Shown here: piece by piece, positions 22,400-34,543 of the stretch
Position numbering within the stretch: position 1 is the stretch's first letter
Layout: the number at the start of each line of letters is the position of its first letter
Origin: an uncultured bacterium
GTDB lineage: Bacteria > Patescibacteriota > Gracilibacteria > Absconditabacterales > Absconditicoccaceae
NCBI GenBank assembly: GCA_947168725.1
Contig: CAMVNA010000003.1
Span: 1 to 64,000, forward strand
Reading direction: 5' to 3'
Length of the DNA: 64,000 nt
Made by a program: the position numbers and the translations under genes
Notes under the pieces: model-generated
What the model saw: the letters and a program-made list of their open reading frames with translations, nothing else
The model's database searches: none
Told to the model about the DNA's origin: nothing

Positions 22400-23992
22400 A
22401 TGTCAGAAAAAGATTTAAACCTGGAATGAAATGTTGATATAGAAGATTTATCTTCTCTTGATTTAGACGGAGAATCTTTGGAAGGTTTTGATGTAGATGA
22501 TGTATTAGATGGGCCTATTTCATCAGAAAATGATAATAATATTGTTGCTAGTACAGATGATTTAATCTCAGAATCGTCTACACAAAAATCAAATATTATC
22601 GATGAAACTACTTTTTTGGAATCTTGAAATAATATTCAGATAAAGAAAAATGTACTAAAAGATGGAGATAATCTATGAAAATATTTAAGACGATTCTATA
22701 TTTCTTCAGTATTAATATTATTAGGAATCTTAGTTATAGTTGTTCTTTATTTATTCAGCACATATATAAAAGAAAGCAGTAATCCAAGTCCAGATGCGAA
22801 AAAACAGGAATATATTAATAAGTACAAAGATAAATATAAGCAAGTGAAAGGTTTGATGTGAAGTAATAATACCTACGAATCTCCAATTGTATGATCTAGG
22901 AATGAGGCGGAAAAAGTGAACGAAATTATAAACGCAACAGATATAGATTATATAGAAAAGAAAGATTTACTTTCAAATTATGTATCAGATTTGGTACGTA
23001 CAACAGAAGATAATGCCATAAAGGCAGAAAATCTAAAACAAGACATAGCTAAACAGTGATTCTTGCCAGAAGAGTTATGAAGTTTACTTTCTGAGGATCA
23101 GGCAATAGACACAATACAAAGATCTCTAAATGCACTTGAGGTTATCAAGTTCTCTACAGCAACAAGAGTTTTCTTGTACATGAATAGTGCTCTGTCAACG
23201 ATTTCGGAAATGATAAGAGTGAGTTGAGCAAACACAGAAAGTCTTCGTAAGCTTTTTGAAGTGCTTAGTTCAAGATGAGAAAAAGATATATCTTCATACG
23301 TATATATGTGTTACTTAAATCCATTTGAGGTTAATGCAAATTGTGATGCTATATGAGATCTGGATTTATATTATCAAATAGCAAAAGATAATTCTATCGA
23401 TATTAGATTATTCAAAAATGCTATGAATGCAATTAGTCAGCTGCTTGAGAAGGCAGATACAACACTATTCTCAATTACATTCAACTGATTTAATGCAGAA
23501 GACAAAAATATAAAATTCAACGTTGAAGTCTATACAAACCAAGAAGATGAAAAAGCACTAATGGCTCAAGGAAAGAAAAATCCAAATATATTCATTTTAA
23601 CAAGTATTATTAATTTACTTAAGCAGTCTAGTTTTATTATTTGAGCAGAAATAAACACAAAAGAAATAAATGTAAACACAAGAACTTTGACTCAATGAGG
23701 AATTTCAAGACCGGTGAATTATTCAACTATGGATTTTACGGTTCCAATCCAGAAAAACACAGAAAGAGAAATTTTTGATTATATTGATATAGATAGCATG
23801 AAAAAATTATTATCAGATAGATGAATTAGAGAAAAATCTGAAAATATAGATGAAGAAAGTCTAAATATTATCGATGAAGAAATTAATGAAAATTATCAAA
23901 CGAAAGAAAAATCAGATTTAGAAGAGTCTCCCATAGACATTAATGATGAATCCAGCCAAGATGAAGCTACAGAATTTGAGGCAATAGATTAA
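22400..23992 (+). CDS. Bitopic membrane protein with acidic N-terminus
   Basis: This is a 530-residue protein. The first 95 residues are strongly acidic (NVDIEDLSSLDLDGESLEG). A single membrane span follows at about 98-122 (FYISSVLILLGILVIVVLYLFS), then a roughly 370-residue helical domain predicted outside. The last 55 residues are again acidic. No catalytic motif is seen. The gene is 35 bases upstream of another single-span protein and probably shares its promoter; the two may form a complex. The arrangement (two successive bitopic proteins) is reminiscent of PilN/PilO-type alignment proteins of type IV pili, but sequence support is lacking. Confidence 0.7.
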
Positions 23993-24027
23993 AAAATTAA
24001 AATTTTATATTTCTATTTATTATTAAC

Positions 24028-25632
24028 ATGGCAAATGAAAATCAGGTTATAGTACCATGAACAGATGAGAATAATGAGCAACATAGTATTCTATCCAAAA
24101 TTAAATGACGATTCCAAAAGTCTTTGAAGATTGGATGATGAGAAAATAATCAACATCACACTACTGCATTTCACCTTACGCATAAAGATTCGATTATTTC
24201 TGTATGGGTTGCAGTAGTTGTTATTTGTTGAGCTATCTATTATTGAAAGGTTGTATTTGATGAGTATTCAAATATAAATAGTCGTGCGGACGAATTGAAA
24301 AATCTCTCATCTTACAATATTGTTAAACCAAATAATGAAAAATTATCATCATATACAGAATGAGATAGTTTGGATACAATTAATTCCATTATTTCAGTTA
24401 ACAATAGGATTGATGAAGGTTTATCTGAAAATGAGACATTTAAACAAACACAAAGAAATTATTATGAAGTATTATTACAAAATATATATTTACCGTCATT
24501 AAATATATGGAAAGACCCATATACAAAAAATTTCAATATGTCGGTTTTGTGACAAAAATATCTGGAATCAGATAAGTTTCAAGATTTGTACTTGATACAA
24601 TATTGGAGCGATTTTGCGAAATATGTATGAAATGACGCTGATTATAACACAATAAATCAAATTACCGTATGAGAGAAAACTGTACTAGAGTGAAATTCAG
24701 ACTATTTTTATATCCCAATTACAATTTCATTTTCTTCCCCAAATAAACGTTCATTCTTGTTATTAGTAAACAAGCTTTCTATGACATCAAATCAAAATAA
24801 TATAGCATTATTAAACGAGTTTTTCTTTTATTTGTTAAATGCTATTAGGGAAGATAAAAAAGAGTTGATAGATAAGTACATGCAAGAATATTTAAAAGAG
24901 TTTTCATCAAGCTCTAGCTGGGAGTTTGCTAATAACCTTTGAGATATGTCGGAAGAAGATCTTTCAAAATATAGAGATAGAGTAATTGGATATAATCTTT
25001 ATCATTGGATAAATTGATGAGGAATTGGACAAAATATAGGTCAATTAGTAGATGATTCTGTAATAGAAAAAGCTATAAAGAATAGTGCTTTGTGTAGATG
25101 AGAATTAGATCAAAAATGTTTGTATAATTTTAGAGAAAAATACAGAAATTTACCATACTTAGCATATAGAATTTGATTAGAAAGCAAATGAAGTAGAACA
25201 TCAGGATTGTTAGAATTTTTAAAAGATTTACCACCTGCAATAGCAATTACAAGCTTTGGATTCGAAAAATACTCAAATTCTAGTTTCTTGAACAATAAGG
25301 AAGAGGAATATGAATGAAGAATCACATTTAATGCATATGGAAGAAATATATTAGATTCGGAACTAGAAGAAGCTAGTTCAATGCTATGAAAATTGTGTTT
25401 TTGAAACAATTCGGACCAAAAAATATCTCCAGATACGGCAGCACAATATGTGGATAATGCAATAAGTTTATTATGACAAAATCGTGAATATTCAAATGTA
25501 TCATCTTTATTGGAATTACAATCATTATTCGCATCTTTACAAGAATCGTATAATGGTATGTCAAATTATGATAAGATGATTAAATTATTTGAAATTCGAA
25601 GAATGATGAATGATGCAAATCTATGCAAATAA
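24028..25632 (+). CDS. Bitopic membrane protein, partner of preceding gene
   Basis: This is a 534-residue protein. It has about 65 polar residues, then a hydrophobic span near 68-90 (SIISVWVAVVVICGAIYYG) and a short coiled region (DEYSNINSRADELKNL). A large extracytoplasmic domain follows, with three to four Cys (LCRGELDQKCLY, KLCFGNN). The C-terminus ends in a helical segment (MIKLFEIRRMMNDANLCK). It has the same topology as the upstream gene and is followed by the operon terminator. No known family is recognised. Confidence 0.7.
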
Positions 25633-25656
25633 TCATAGTTAATAATACTAAAAATA

Positions 25657-25682
25657 AGTCTTCTCTATGAAGACTTTTTTAC
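25657..25682 (+). terminator. Intrinsic terminator
   Basis: AAGTCTTC and GAAGACTT stem with a TCTAT loop, followed by T. Confidence 0.9.
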
Positions 25683-25742
25683 TTGAAAATTTCAAAAATA
25701 TGGATAATTAGAATAAGTATACATTTATATCAAATTTTAACA

Positions 25743-26687
25743 ATGAAAATATCTGTAGTTTGTGGCTCAAGAGCAAGAGATTTAACGTTATTGTTAAAAT
25801 TTCTTAAAATGTTAGATTTGCAAATTTTTAAAGATTTTGATGTAAATATAGTTTGTGACAGAAATTTTACAGGAAAAGAAGAATTAGATTTTTTTTCTTT
25901 TTTTGAGAAACAGAATTTAGAAATCATAAAACATACAAGTTTTTTTACAAACAATAATAGTGAATTTAATCCAAATCATAGATGATGAGCCAGCTATGTG
26001 CGTAATTTTGGGATTAAAAAAGCGAAAGGTGAATTTATTCAATTATTTGATGATGATAATGAAGTTGATTCAAAATTTCTAGAAAATTGCCTAAAAAAAC
26101 GAGAAGAGCTTACAGAAAAAACTAAGTCTGAGTGTGTGATTTTACCTAGTTTGTATTATAGAGATACTGGTCAAATTCAAAATCAATGATTTTCATACTT
26201 TAACTATCGGCAATCTCGCCCAGTTCTCCATTTGTTAAATTGAAAAAGAAAAGCTCAGATACAAATGTTCAGTTGAAACTGAATTTTTAGTAAATCCTCT
26301 ACCATTGGTAAAGCAAAATATGATGAAAAAATCGCACGAATTAGTGAGGACTTGGACTATACCTTATCTCTACATGAACAATGAATTCAGCTACGAGTAT
26401 TTTCAGATTTGAAGGTAAGTCACCACGAAAGAGATAAAACTAGGCTTGAGCAAGCTCGAATATGATCGTATTCACAAGCAAAACAGAAATCAAGAAATCG
26501 ATTTTTATTTACAAAAAAACACTGAAATAAAAAACAGCTTTTTCAATTCTATATATGCTGATTGCCAGGGTGTATACTTCGATTAAGTACAAAAGCAATT
26601 TTATTTTGAGGGAAAGATAAATTCAAAATCATAAAATGATTGCTAGCTGGAGTGAAGGAGTGATATAAACTCATACATAAAAAATAA
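25743..26687 (+). CDS. Family 2-like glycosyltransferase
   Basis: This is a 314-residue protein. The GT-A fold is indicated by KISVVCGSRARDLTLLLKFLKML at the start, VRNFGIKKAKGEFIQLFDDDNEVD (DxD-type metal/nucleotide site), and RISEDLDYTLSLHEQGIQLRVF (the ED base motif of GT2 enzymes). The basic C-terminal tail has amphipathic stretches that may associate with the membrane. The likely role is transfer of a sugar to a surface polysaccharide or lipid; the donor is not evident. The ATG at 25743 is chosen over 25683, which would add a poorly conserved hydrophobic leader. Confidence 0.8.
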
Positions 26688-26774
26688 ATTTTAAACTAGA
26701 TTTTCCATTGAATTTTGAATACTTTTATCTATTACTGTTATAGTTAAGCTTTTTTACTTACTATTATAAATAAA

Positions 26775-27128
26775 ATGGCAGAAAGTACATTAAATGTCAC
26801 AGAACTTAAAGAAAGATTTGTGGATGTGTCTGAAGTTATGCAAGCTGACATTAAAAAATTGGTACAATACCAAATTACGAATAAATCACAAGCAATTTTA
26901 AAGAAAATTTATGCAAAAAACGCTGATGCAAAAGTAACTATAGAATATACTATTATAAAAAATAAACAGTGAAAATATGAATCTGATTTTGTGTTTGTTT
27001 CAGATTGAGATAAATTTGTTGTAAGTTCTCATCAAGGATTTAAGGTTGCAACAGACCTAATTTCTCATGCATTTGATAAATGGAAAAGACATATTCTTGG
27101 ATTTTGGGGAAAATTATTCAATAAATAG
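26775..27128 (+). CDS. HPF/RaiA-like small protein
   Basis: This is a 117-residue protein. The middle AKVTIEYTIIKNKQGKYESDFVFVSDGDKFVVSSHQ, followed by a helix ATDLISHAFDKWKRHI, resembles the beta-strand/helix order of ribosome hibernation factors (HPF/YfiA). The N-terminal helix (LKERFVDVSEVMQADIKKLV) differs from the classical strand start. Assignment is tentative. It lies 41 bases before greA and may be co-transcribed. Confidence 0.5.
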
Positions 27129-27169
27129 TACAAAAAATTAAAAAACATTTTATTTTTGTTTAAATTATT

Positions 27170-27649
27170 ATGGCAGAAGCAACTAAAACAATCAGTAGGG
27201 AATGATATGAAAAACTAATCGCAGAATTACAGGAACTTAAACAAGATAAACTTCCTGCTGTGTTAGAACAAATAGCAGACGCAAAGGAATTATGAGATCT
27301 TTCAGAAAACTTTGATTATAAAAATGCTCTTGAGGAAAAAGACCTTATAAATTCAAGGATTAAGCAGATTGAAGAACTAATTGATGGAGTAGAGATTATA
27401 GATTCAGACAAGAAATCAGGAGTAAAAACAGTTTGATTCTGATCAAAAGTTATCGTTCAAATTGAAGATGATGATCCTCATGAAGTAACAATTGTTTGAA
27501 CATGAGAAGTGAAATATCAACATGGAGAAACTCTTATTTCATTTGATTCTCCAGTCTGACAAGCAATTAGAGGTAAAAAAGCATGAGACACTGCAAAAAT
27601 GAGATTAAATAATGAAAGAAAAAACGTAAAAATCATTTCAGTTAAATAG
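27170..27649 (+). CDS. greA: Transcription elongation factor GreA
   Basis: This is a 159-residue protein of standard GreA length. The N-terminal coiled coil has the catalytic tip acidic residues in DAKELGDLSENFDYKNALEEKDLINSRI. The C-terminal FKBP-like domain follows (GFGSKVIVQIEDDDPHEVTIVGTGE, then SPVGQAIRGKKAGDTAKMRL). GreA stimulates RNA cleavage by backtracked RNA polymerase. Conserved Gly in ELGDLSEN and GKKAGD are TGA codons. A terminator follows. Confidence 0.95.
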
Positions 27650-27658
27650 TATTTGAAA

Positions 27659-27690
27659 AAGGCGGATCTTGATTAAAAGATTCGCTTTTT
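27659..27690 (+). terminator. Intrinsic terminator of greA
   Basis: AAGGCGGATCTT and AAGATTCGCTTT stem (one G-U), followed by T5. Confidence 0.88.
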
Positions 27691-27719
27691 CAATTAAATT
27701 TTAAATCTGATTCAGGGCT

Positions 27720-28415
27720 ATGTTATTAGATTTCATATTCCCACGTACATGTGCATGATGTTGAAAAAAATGAGATTATTTATGTCAAGAATGTAAAAAA
27801 GAACTTTATGCACATCCAGAAATATGTCCATTTTGTCACCAAAAATCCTCAGATTTTAAAGTTTGTAAATCTTGTTCAGAAAACCAAGTATTAAAATGAA
27901 TTATTATTTGATTCGCATATAAATGAGTGGCAAAAAAACTAATTCTCAAAGCAAAATTTGCTCATAAAAAGGATGTGATTTCATTTTTAGCACAAAGATT
28001 GGCTTTATTAGTGTATACGAACCAACAATTAAAATCAAAATTTGAAAATAATCAGCTTTTTATTTCATATATTCCATCTCATTGGAGGAGACAATACTAT
28101 GAGAAGTGATACAATCAGTCTGAACTATTGGCAAAATCGCTTGCAAACGAACTTTGAATTCCTATGTTAAAACTGGCTTCCAAAAAGAGCTATACAATTT
28201 CTCAATTACATTTGAATCGTGAAGAGAGAAAGAAAAATCTGAAATGAGTATTTCATATTGAAGATTTATCAAAATTACCAAATTGAAGCACGGTTTTGCT
28301 TATCGATGACGTGACTACAACGGGTTCGACATTGTCAGAATTAGCGAAGACAATACATAGTGAAAGAAGTGATTTGGATTTTCGATGAGCTGTAATTGCA
28401 AGAAATATGTGATAA
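27720..28415 (+). CDS. ComF-family phosphoribosyltransferase-like protein
   Basis: This is a 231-residue protein. The N-terminal zinc ribbon has Cys pairs (CAGCGKKGDYLCQECK, then CPFC and CKSC). FAYKGVAKKLILKAKF and SYIPSHWRRQYYEKGYNQSELLAK follow the ComF order. The PRPP-binding loop is VLLIDDVTTTGSTLSEL. ComF proteins support DNA uptake in naturally competent bacteria, which fits the pilus genes in this window. Several Cys-adjacent Gly are TGA. The first ATG is used. Confidence 0.9.
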
Positions 28416-28443
28416 TTTTTAGTTATTGATGCGATAAAAAAAT

Positions 28444-28514
28444 AAGAAGGTGGTGCAATGGTAGCACGCTGGTCTCCGAAGCCGGAAATGCGGGTTCAAT
28501 CCCCGCCCTTCTTG
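28444..28514 (+). tRNA. tRNA-Arg (anticodon CCG)
   Basis: This 71-base cloverleaf has acceptor AAGAAGG/CCTTCTT, D arm GTGC/GCAC, anticodon stem CTGGT/GCCGG with loop CTCCGAA (anticodon CCG, reads CGG), T arm GCGGG-TTCAATC-CCCGC, and discriminator G. CCA is not encoded. A terminator follows directly. Confidence 0.92.
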
Positions 28515-28520
28515 GTTGAA

Positions 28521-28548
28521 TTTCAGGCAATAAAGCCTGATTTTTTTT
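28521..28548 (+). terminator. Intrinsic terminator of tRNA gene
   Basis: TCAGGC and GCCTGA stem with an AATAAA loop, followed by T8. Confidence 0.9.
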
Positions 28549-28570
28549 GTTTAAAAAAGTGGTCGATTTT

Positions 28571-28598
28571 TTGCATTATTTGACATTTTGAATATAAT
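28571..28598 (+). promoter_or_regulatory. Promoter of acidic repeat protein gene
   Basis: TTGCAT (28571-28576), 16-nt spacer, TATAAT (28593-28598). Confidence 0.75.
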
Positions 28599-28629
28599 TG
28601 TAAATGATTTATAGACTAATTTTGAAAAA

Positions 28630-30831
28630 ATGCCTGATGAAAATACAAATCCAGTATGAGTGACTCAAACTTCACAAAATAATCAAACTACAATAAATCC
28701 ATCTTGAGATGATTTTGTGTTAGATTTTTGAGATGGGAAAGTTGAACAAAATGATAAAATTTCAGAAGTAGAAATTAATGATTTAGAAGAAGAAAAGCAG
28801 CAAGAAGAGAGTTGAATAGATGCAGATTTTAATGATAATCTTTTTGATGAAATAGAAGATAAATCAGAACCTAATGATGAAGTTCAAGAAGATAATATTG
28901 GGAAAGAGGAATCTAGTGGTGATTTCGACATTTCATTAGATAATAACGAAGAAATAGAAGACAATAACGAAAAAAAGGAAGACAATAACGAAGAAAAGGA
29001 AGATAATAACGAAGAAAAGGAAGATAATAACGAAGAAATAGAAGATAATAACGAAGAAAAGGAATACAATAACGAAGAAAAGGAAGATAATGACGAAGAA
29101 GTGGAAGACAATGACGAAGAAGCCGGAGACGATGACGAAGAAGTGGAAGACAATGACGAAGAAGCGGGAGACGATGACGAAGTAGAAGACAATGATTATA
29201 ATATTTCATTGGATGAAAATCCAGATTTAGAAAACGAAATTAATAATGAAGCTTCAAATTTCTCAATAGATGAAAATTCGAAAGATGAAGCGAAAGATCG
29301 TACTGATAACGAAATATTTTTATCAGATGATGGTAAAGATTTTTGAGAAGTCACTCAAAATGACGATAACTTAAATTTGAATGAATGAAAATATGCAAAT
29401 GAAGAAAATCATGATACCTATGTTGATTCAGGAATCTTTAATAATTCTGATGTTAGTGATGAAAGTTTTGGTAATGAAAATTCTGATAATTTTTGAGAAA
29501 ATGAAAATGATACAAATCAATGAAATGCATCAGATTTGGAAGAGAATTTTACAAACAATGATTTAAATTATACGATGAATATTTCACAAGAACCATTGAA
29601 TCAACCAGAAATTTGAGATTTATTATGAAATTCTTCTACTGATTTTACAAGGATGGAACCAGAAAATAATACCATAGAGACAGAGAATAATGAATCTTTG
29701 GAAGTAAGTCAAGGATTAAACAATATACAAGAAAATGTTGGTTTTGAGGCAGAGAATAATGAAAACAACAACATAGCTGAAGAATCCCAAAATTTAATAG
29801 GTAGCGACACAGAAAATCAAAGTTTTACTTTAGATTATAATTATGCAGATTGAAATGGATTAGAAAATGGAAATGATAATTCTAATTCTACTGGAAATGA
29901 AATTTCTAATGAAAATATAGAAGAATCTAACAATTCAGAAAACAATGTAGTACCAGAGGAAAATAATATAACTAGTGATACAAATCAAATAGAAAATACA
30001 GATCAAACCGCGATTCAACAAATTTCTACTTTGTCATTAGATCAGATTTTAGATACAGAATTAAATAATAATCCGCAATATGCAGATAACTCAAAAGCAG
30101 TACCAATCAATGTTTCAGACAATAAATGATTGTTTGGTAATAAAAAATTAATATGAGTTATCGCTTGAGTTGGATTGTTTTTACTAGCAGGATTTGCTGT
30201 AATAATTTCTCCATTAGGCTCATCAAACAAAAATTCATGAAATGTAGTAGATACAGGTCAAATTGTAGAAGAATTTGTGGATGATCACCAAGTGGCAGAT
30301 TTGCCAGAAGATATAGAAGAAGACTCAAATACAGATGAAAGAATAGAAGAAGATTTTCAATGAGATACATCAGTTCATGAAAGCAAAGTAACGATTCAAG
30401 ATGATTTCCCAGATGTAGATTGGGATGATGAAAGTAGCAGTAGTACATCATATGATGATTATTGGGATTCTGAGTGATGAGATGTGGAACCATATGTTTT
30501 TAGTGAAGAAGATAATGAAAATCAAACACAAGAACTTAAAATTTGAGACGTTTTACCGATTATCTCAGATTATAAATCACAAGCAGAAATATATCATACT
30601 CAATGAGATGAAATGCAGGATAAGAAACTTATAAAATATTCACTTCAAGCGATGAATCTCTGTGATGATTACCAAGAACAAATCCAAAACGGAGAATCAC
30701 TAGATGAAGAAAGTTTTTCATCATTTAAATCAAAAATTGATAAAATATTAACCAAAATGGAAGAGTATCTTGGTTGAGATAGTTATACGGAATCTTACGA
30801 AAATGATAATTATTACTACGATTTTGAATAA
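28630..30831 (+). CDS. Large acidic membrane protein with Glu/Asp/Asn repeats
   Basis: This is a 733-residue protein. Residues 1-500 are extremely acidic and low-complexity (D, E, N). They include a tandem 7-residue repeat (NEEKEDN type) at about 105-190. One membrane span follows near 506-530 (KKLIGVIAGVGLFLLAGFAVIISPLG). Another acidic, Ser-rich linker leads to a C-terminal helical domain (IISDYKSQAEIYHTQGDEMQDKKLIKYSLQAMNLCDDYQEQI) that resembles the extracytoplasmic parts of other small-tail proteins. No enzyme motif is seen. It has the same plan (acidic start, one span) as the protein at 22400. The acidic part may be a cytosolic scaffold or a long spacer. Confidence 0.75.
28942..29190 (+). 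repeat. 21-nt tandem repeat inside acidic protein gene
   Basis: About 11-12 degenerate copies of a 21-nt unit (AATAACGAAGAAAAGGAAGAT type) encode the acidic heptad repeat. Copies on the right drift to GATGACGAAGAA. The steady unit length suggests replication slippage. Confidence 0.85.
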
Positions 30832-30991
30832 TAATAAAAGTTAAAAGATTATTTACACAAAGAGAATTTTAGAACATAGTCATAAAATCAGAATCGATTT
30901 TATATTTCATAAAAAATTTGTTGTAAGGATTATTAAATTCCTTACATATTAGAATAAAGTTAATCTTTAATTTTTTTGTCAGTAAAAAGAT

Positions 30992-31990
30992 ATGAAGCTT
31001 AAAAAGCTGAATTTAAGCGATAAAAAACAATGATATTCTTTTTCCAATACATTGAGCTCTCATTTAGAAAGATTTATAAATTATCTACAATATACCAAAA
31101 ATGCATCTCCAAAAACGATTGAAAATTATTCACTTTGGGTTAATCGTTTTATTGATTACGTTTGAGATATAGACGCCAGTGAAATTAAGATGATGCATAT
31201 TCAAGATTTTAGAACATATTTAATTAAACAAGGTCTCAGTCCTAAAACAGTGAATTATCATGCAGTCGGTCTAAGATCATTTTTTAAATTTATGCTTCGT
31301 AACGATGTAGAAACTCTTTCTCCAGAAAAAATTGATTTAGCAAAAATACCACCAAGGAGAGTCTCTTATTTATCAGAGCAACAGGTCCAAGATATTTTGG
31401 ATGCTCCATCCATATTTGAAAAAAATCCATTAAAAATTCTGCGTGATAAAGCGGTTTTAGCTACACTATACGGAACATGACTTCGTGTTACAGAATTAAT
31501 TACATTAAAAACTAAAGATATAAGGCTCAGTGAAAATCAGTTCTCAGTTATCTGAAAAGGTTCTAAATTACGCTCTGTATTTTTAACTCAAGACGCCAAA
31601 GAAAAACTCAAAAAATATATTCTTTCTCGCTCTGATGATTCAGAATTTTTATTCATTTCACTTTCTCCTAATAGTTATGGCCAGCCACTGTCAAGAAATA
31701 GTGTAGAAAGTTTAGTTAAAAAATATGCAGAATTAGTCTGAATAACCGAAAAAGTAACACCGCATACATTACGTCATTCATTTGCTACATCACTTTTGCG
31801 TAGATGAGCAGATATACGTTCAGTGCAGGCTTTACTCTGACATTCATCAATACAAACTACACAAATTTATACACATGTAGATGATAAATACTTACAAAAA
31901 GTCCACGATTTATTAGATAAAAAGCCAGATTTTGATAAAAATATTGATGTGGGCGATGAAAAATTTGCAGATGATTTATTTAATGAATAG
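30992..31990 (+). CDS. Tyrosine recombinase, XerC/XerD type
   Basis: This is a 332-residue protein. The N-terminal SAM-like core-binding domain is present (LSSHLERFINYLQYTKNASPKTIENY, then MMHIQDFRTYLIKQGLSPKTVNYH). The catalytic domain carries Arg in YGTGLRVTELITLK, Lys in GKGSKLRSV, HTLRHSFATSLL, GHSSIQTTQIYTHV (nucleophile Tyr). This is the layout of XerC/D, which resolve chromosome dimers at dif; an integrase role is not excluded. No attachment site or cargo is seen nearby. Upstream, 30832-30991 contains a stem (TGTAAGGA/TCCTTACA) without a T-run. Confidence 0.9.
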
Positions 31991-32107
31991 ATATATTTTA
32001 ATAATAATAGGTAATAACCAGCATCTAGGTATAAAAAATCTCTTGCAATTCTAATTTATTTTATTACAAATTAATTACCTTTTTCACAAAAAAGGCTAAA
32101 CAGGGAA

Positions 32108-32143
32108 AAATATCTCGTCTCCTTGGAGGGGAGATATTTTTTA
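32108..32143 (+). terminator. Intrinsic terminator downstream of recombinase gene
   Basis: AAAATATCTC and GAGATATTTT stem, followed by T. Between the gene end and this site (31991-32107) is a possible long-range stem GGTAAT/ATTACC and nothing else recognised. Confidence 0.78.
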
Positions 32144-32153
32144 TTTCCATAAA

Positions 32154-32183
32154 AAAAGGCTAACATTAAAGTCAGCCTTTTAA
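32154..32183 (-). terminator. Terminator of beta-propeller gene (minus strand)
   Basis: AAAAGGCTAAC and GTCAGCCTTTT stem (one mismatch); reads into a T-run on the minus strand just after the stop at 32203. Confidence 0.82.
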
Positions 32184-32202
32184 TTATGTATTTAATATAT
32201 TA

Positions 32203-34464
32203 TTACAAAGAACCTAGAGTGGCTACTTTACCATCCTTATTTAAGAATCCAGCAAATCATCAAACTAAGAAATAATAAACATCATCAATATATCCCACTC
32301 TAGCATCTTCAAAATCTCGACGATAATCTTTATTAACATCTTCAGGATTATTTATGAAATTATGCGATAATACTTCTTTAATCAATGCTGTTGAAGTTTT
32401 CATGGATAATCCTTTTAATCCAAGGAATGCATCATATTTTTCTTTTCGATTATTCTCACGAGTTCATTCTTCAAGGATTTTTGCGATAACCATTGGCAAT
32501 ACTAATTCCTGTTTATTAGATCTCCATACAAATACTCTAGGATTTTCTAATGCGGGAGTATAACTTGTATCTCATGTAAATTCATATGAAGCGATTACTG
32601 AAACTGCTATGTTCTCAGGATTTACTTTAGTTAAACAATCTTCATATAATCTTTGCTCCTCATTACATTTCTTACTATCATTAGCTTTTGTACATGAATC
32701 AGTCAATTCTGGATCCACATTCTTTGTAATCAATGAGCTACATTTAGTTTCAGCAGTTTCATGATCTTTATAATCAATTTTGTATAAATCAACCTTTGTA
32801 TTATCTTGCTTTAATCCACCATATCCATTATCAGTTGTAGAATATCCAAGTCAGATTAAATATTGAACTCCATTTTTAGCATCTGAATATGGATGTAGAT
32901 ATGTAGAATATCCAGGAATCTTTAATTCTCAAATAATCTTTGGTTTACTTATATCTTCCATATCTACTACGAATAGAGGATCGATATTTTGATATGTAAC
33001 TAAATATAATTTATCTCATATATAGCGTGAAGATTTGAAATTCTCTCCTGGTTCTATATTCAAGAGACTTCATTTTAGTTTCAGATTTTTATCAAGAATG
33101 GATAGATGAGTAGCATTTTGATCATACCAAGTAGTAGTCAGAATTCTGAAGTTTCCATTATCATCTTCATCCATTGAATATTGATTTAATGGAGTACCTG
33201 GAATAATAGTAGAATCTTGATATTCTACAGATTTTCATAAATTAAATTTATGAACTAATGTATTTTCATTTCTATAATATCGAGATGAATAACATCATCT
33301 TAGAGTGCATCTTATAGGATTAGAAAAATATATTGGAGATGGTAGATATAAAGAAGACTGACTCATATGGATTTCGTCTACATTTCCAAATACTAGATTC
33401 TGTTTAGGTGTAGCATCTAAATCACTCAAAGAAATCTGAGAAATTAATGTAAAATTAGGATATATTCCAGTCTCTTTCATAGTATTCTCTGATGGTAATA
33501 AGTAGAAAATACTATCACAAGGCATAGAAATTACTTTTTTGTTGTAAGTCTTTTTTGAGTCTGAACTCTTTTTGAGAGTAATATCAGTTATTTTTGGTTG
33601 CATTTCGTTGAATACAACAGGTTCATCTCTTCGTGCTATATCATACCAGCTTAAATTAACAGAAGAGATGAGATAAAGCTGATCATTAATCATTCTAGCA
33701 TCCTGGAAATATCCATAAACTTCAGTCAGCTTTTCTAATTTTAGATTTTCTAAATCACTGATATCGTATACAATTACAATACTACGATTTGATCATAAAA
33801 CAGATTCGGATTTATTTGCATAACGAGTACCTAAAATAACTAATTTATTTCCATTCAAAAATAACTGGATATCATTTAAGCTGTCTGGAATGTTAATTTT
33901 CGCTGCGATTTCAGCATCTGATAAATCACTTTGAGTAGGAGTTTTGATTATTGAAATATATCTATTATTGTATTCTGCTTCTGAATAGTAGAAAAGATAT
34001 TTTCCATTCGATTTTAAAAGTTCTGGCTCATCTACTCAGATTCTTTGAATATTGGTAGTAGAGAAATCTGTAATTTCTCACATGTCAGCTCATTTGATGG
34101 CAGAATTGGATTTATAATTCATATTAGATGTTTCTGCTACAGCAACATCTTCTACAGCAAAATCTCTTGCACCATTTGTATATAAAGTAATAGGGGCGTC
34201 ATACCAGTGCTCAGAACGTTTAGGATTAAGTTTTTTATATGTTTCTAAAAAATCATTCATAACTTTTTCCATAGATTCGCATGAGTTTACTTTCGTAAAA
34301 GTAATTTTTTCACTCAAATCCTGAGCTTTCTGAACCATTTCTTGTTCAGATTTTTTATTTAGCTCATCTTCAATTTGTGAATCAATGTTTATAGCTGATA
34401 CACTAACAAATCATCATAGTGTAACCACTGAAGCAATAGAAAATAAAATGTTTCTGGCTTTCAT
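32203..34464 (-). CDS. Secreted beta-propeller domain protein
   Basis: This is a 753-residue protein from ATG at 34464. The signal peptide is KARNILFSIASVVTLGGFVSVSA. It matches the family of secreted proteins with a C-terminal beta-propeller distantly related to WD40. Supporting segments are FSTTNIQRIGVDEPELLKSNGKYLFYYSE, QLFLNGNKLVILGTRY, ARMINDQLYLISSVN, SRYIGDKLYLVTYQNIDPLFVVDMED, KIPGYSTYLHPY and YLIGLG. The N-terminal 80 residues are a charged helical region. Function in the family is unknown; probably an extracellular or surface binding protein. A terminator follows. Confidence 0.88.
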
Positions 34465-34543
34465 GTAGATATATTAAAAAAATAAAATTACATATAATGT
34501 ATATACATATAAACGAATCGTTTGCAAATATTGTGGCAATATT

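Noticed and set aside
28884-29209. Minus-strand Ser- and Leu/Arg-rich frames
   Set aside because: They are the complement of the acidic 21-nt repeat; pure low complexity.
30992-31990. Integrase of an integrated element
   Set aside because: Sequence layout is XerC/D-like and there are no flanking attachment repeats or cargo genes visible.
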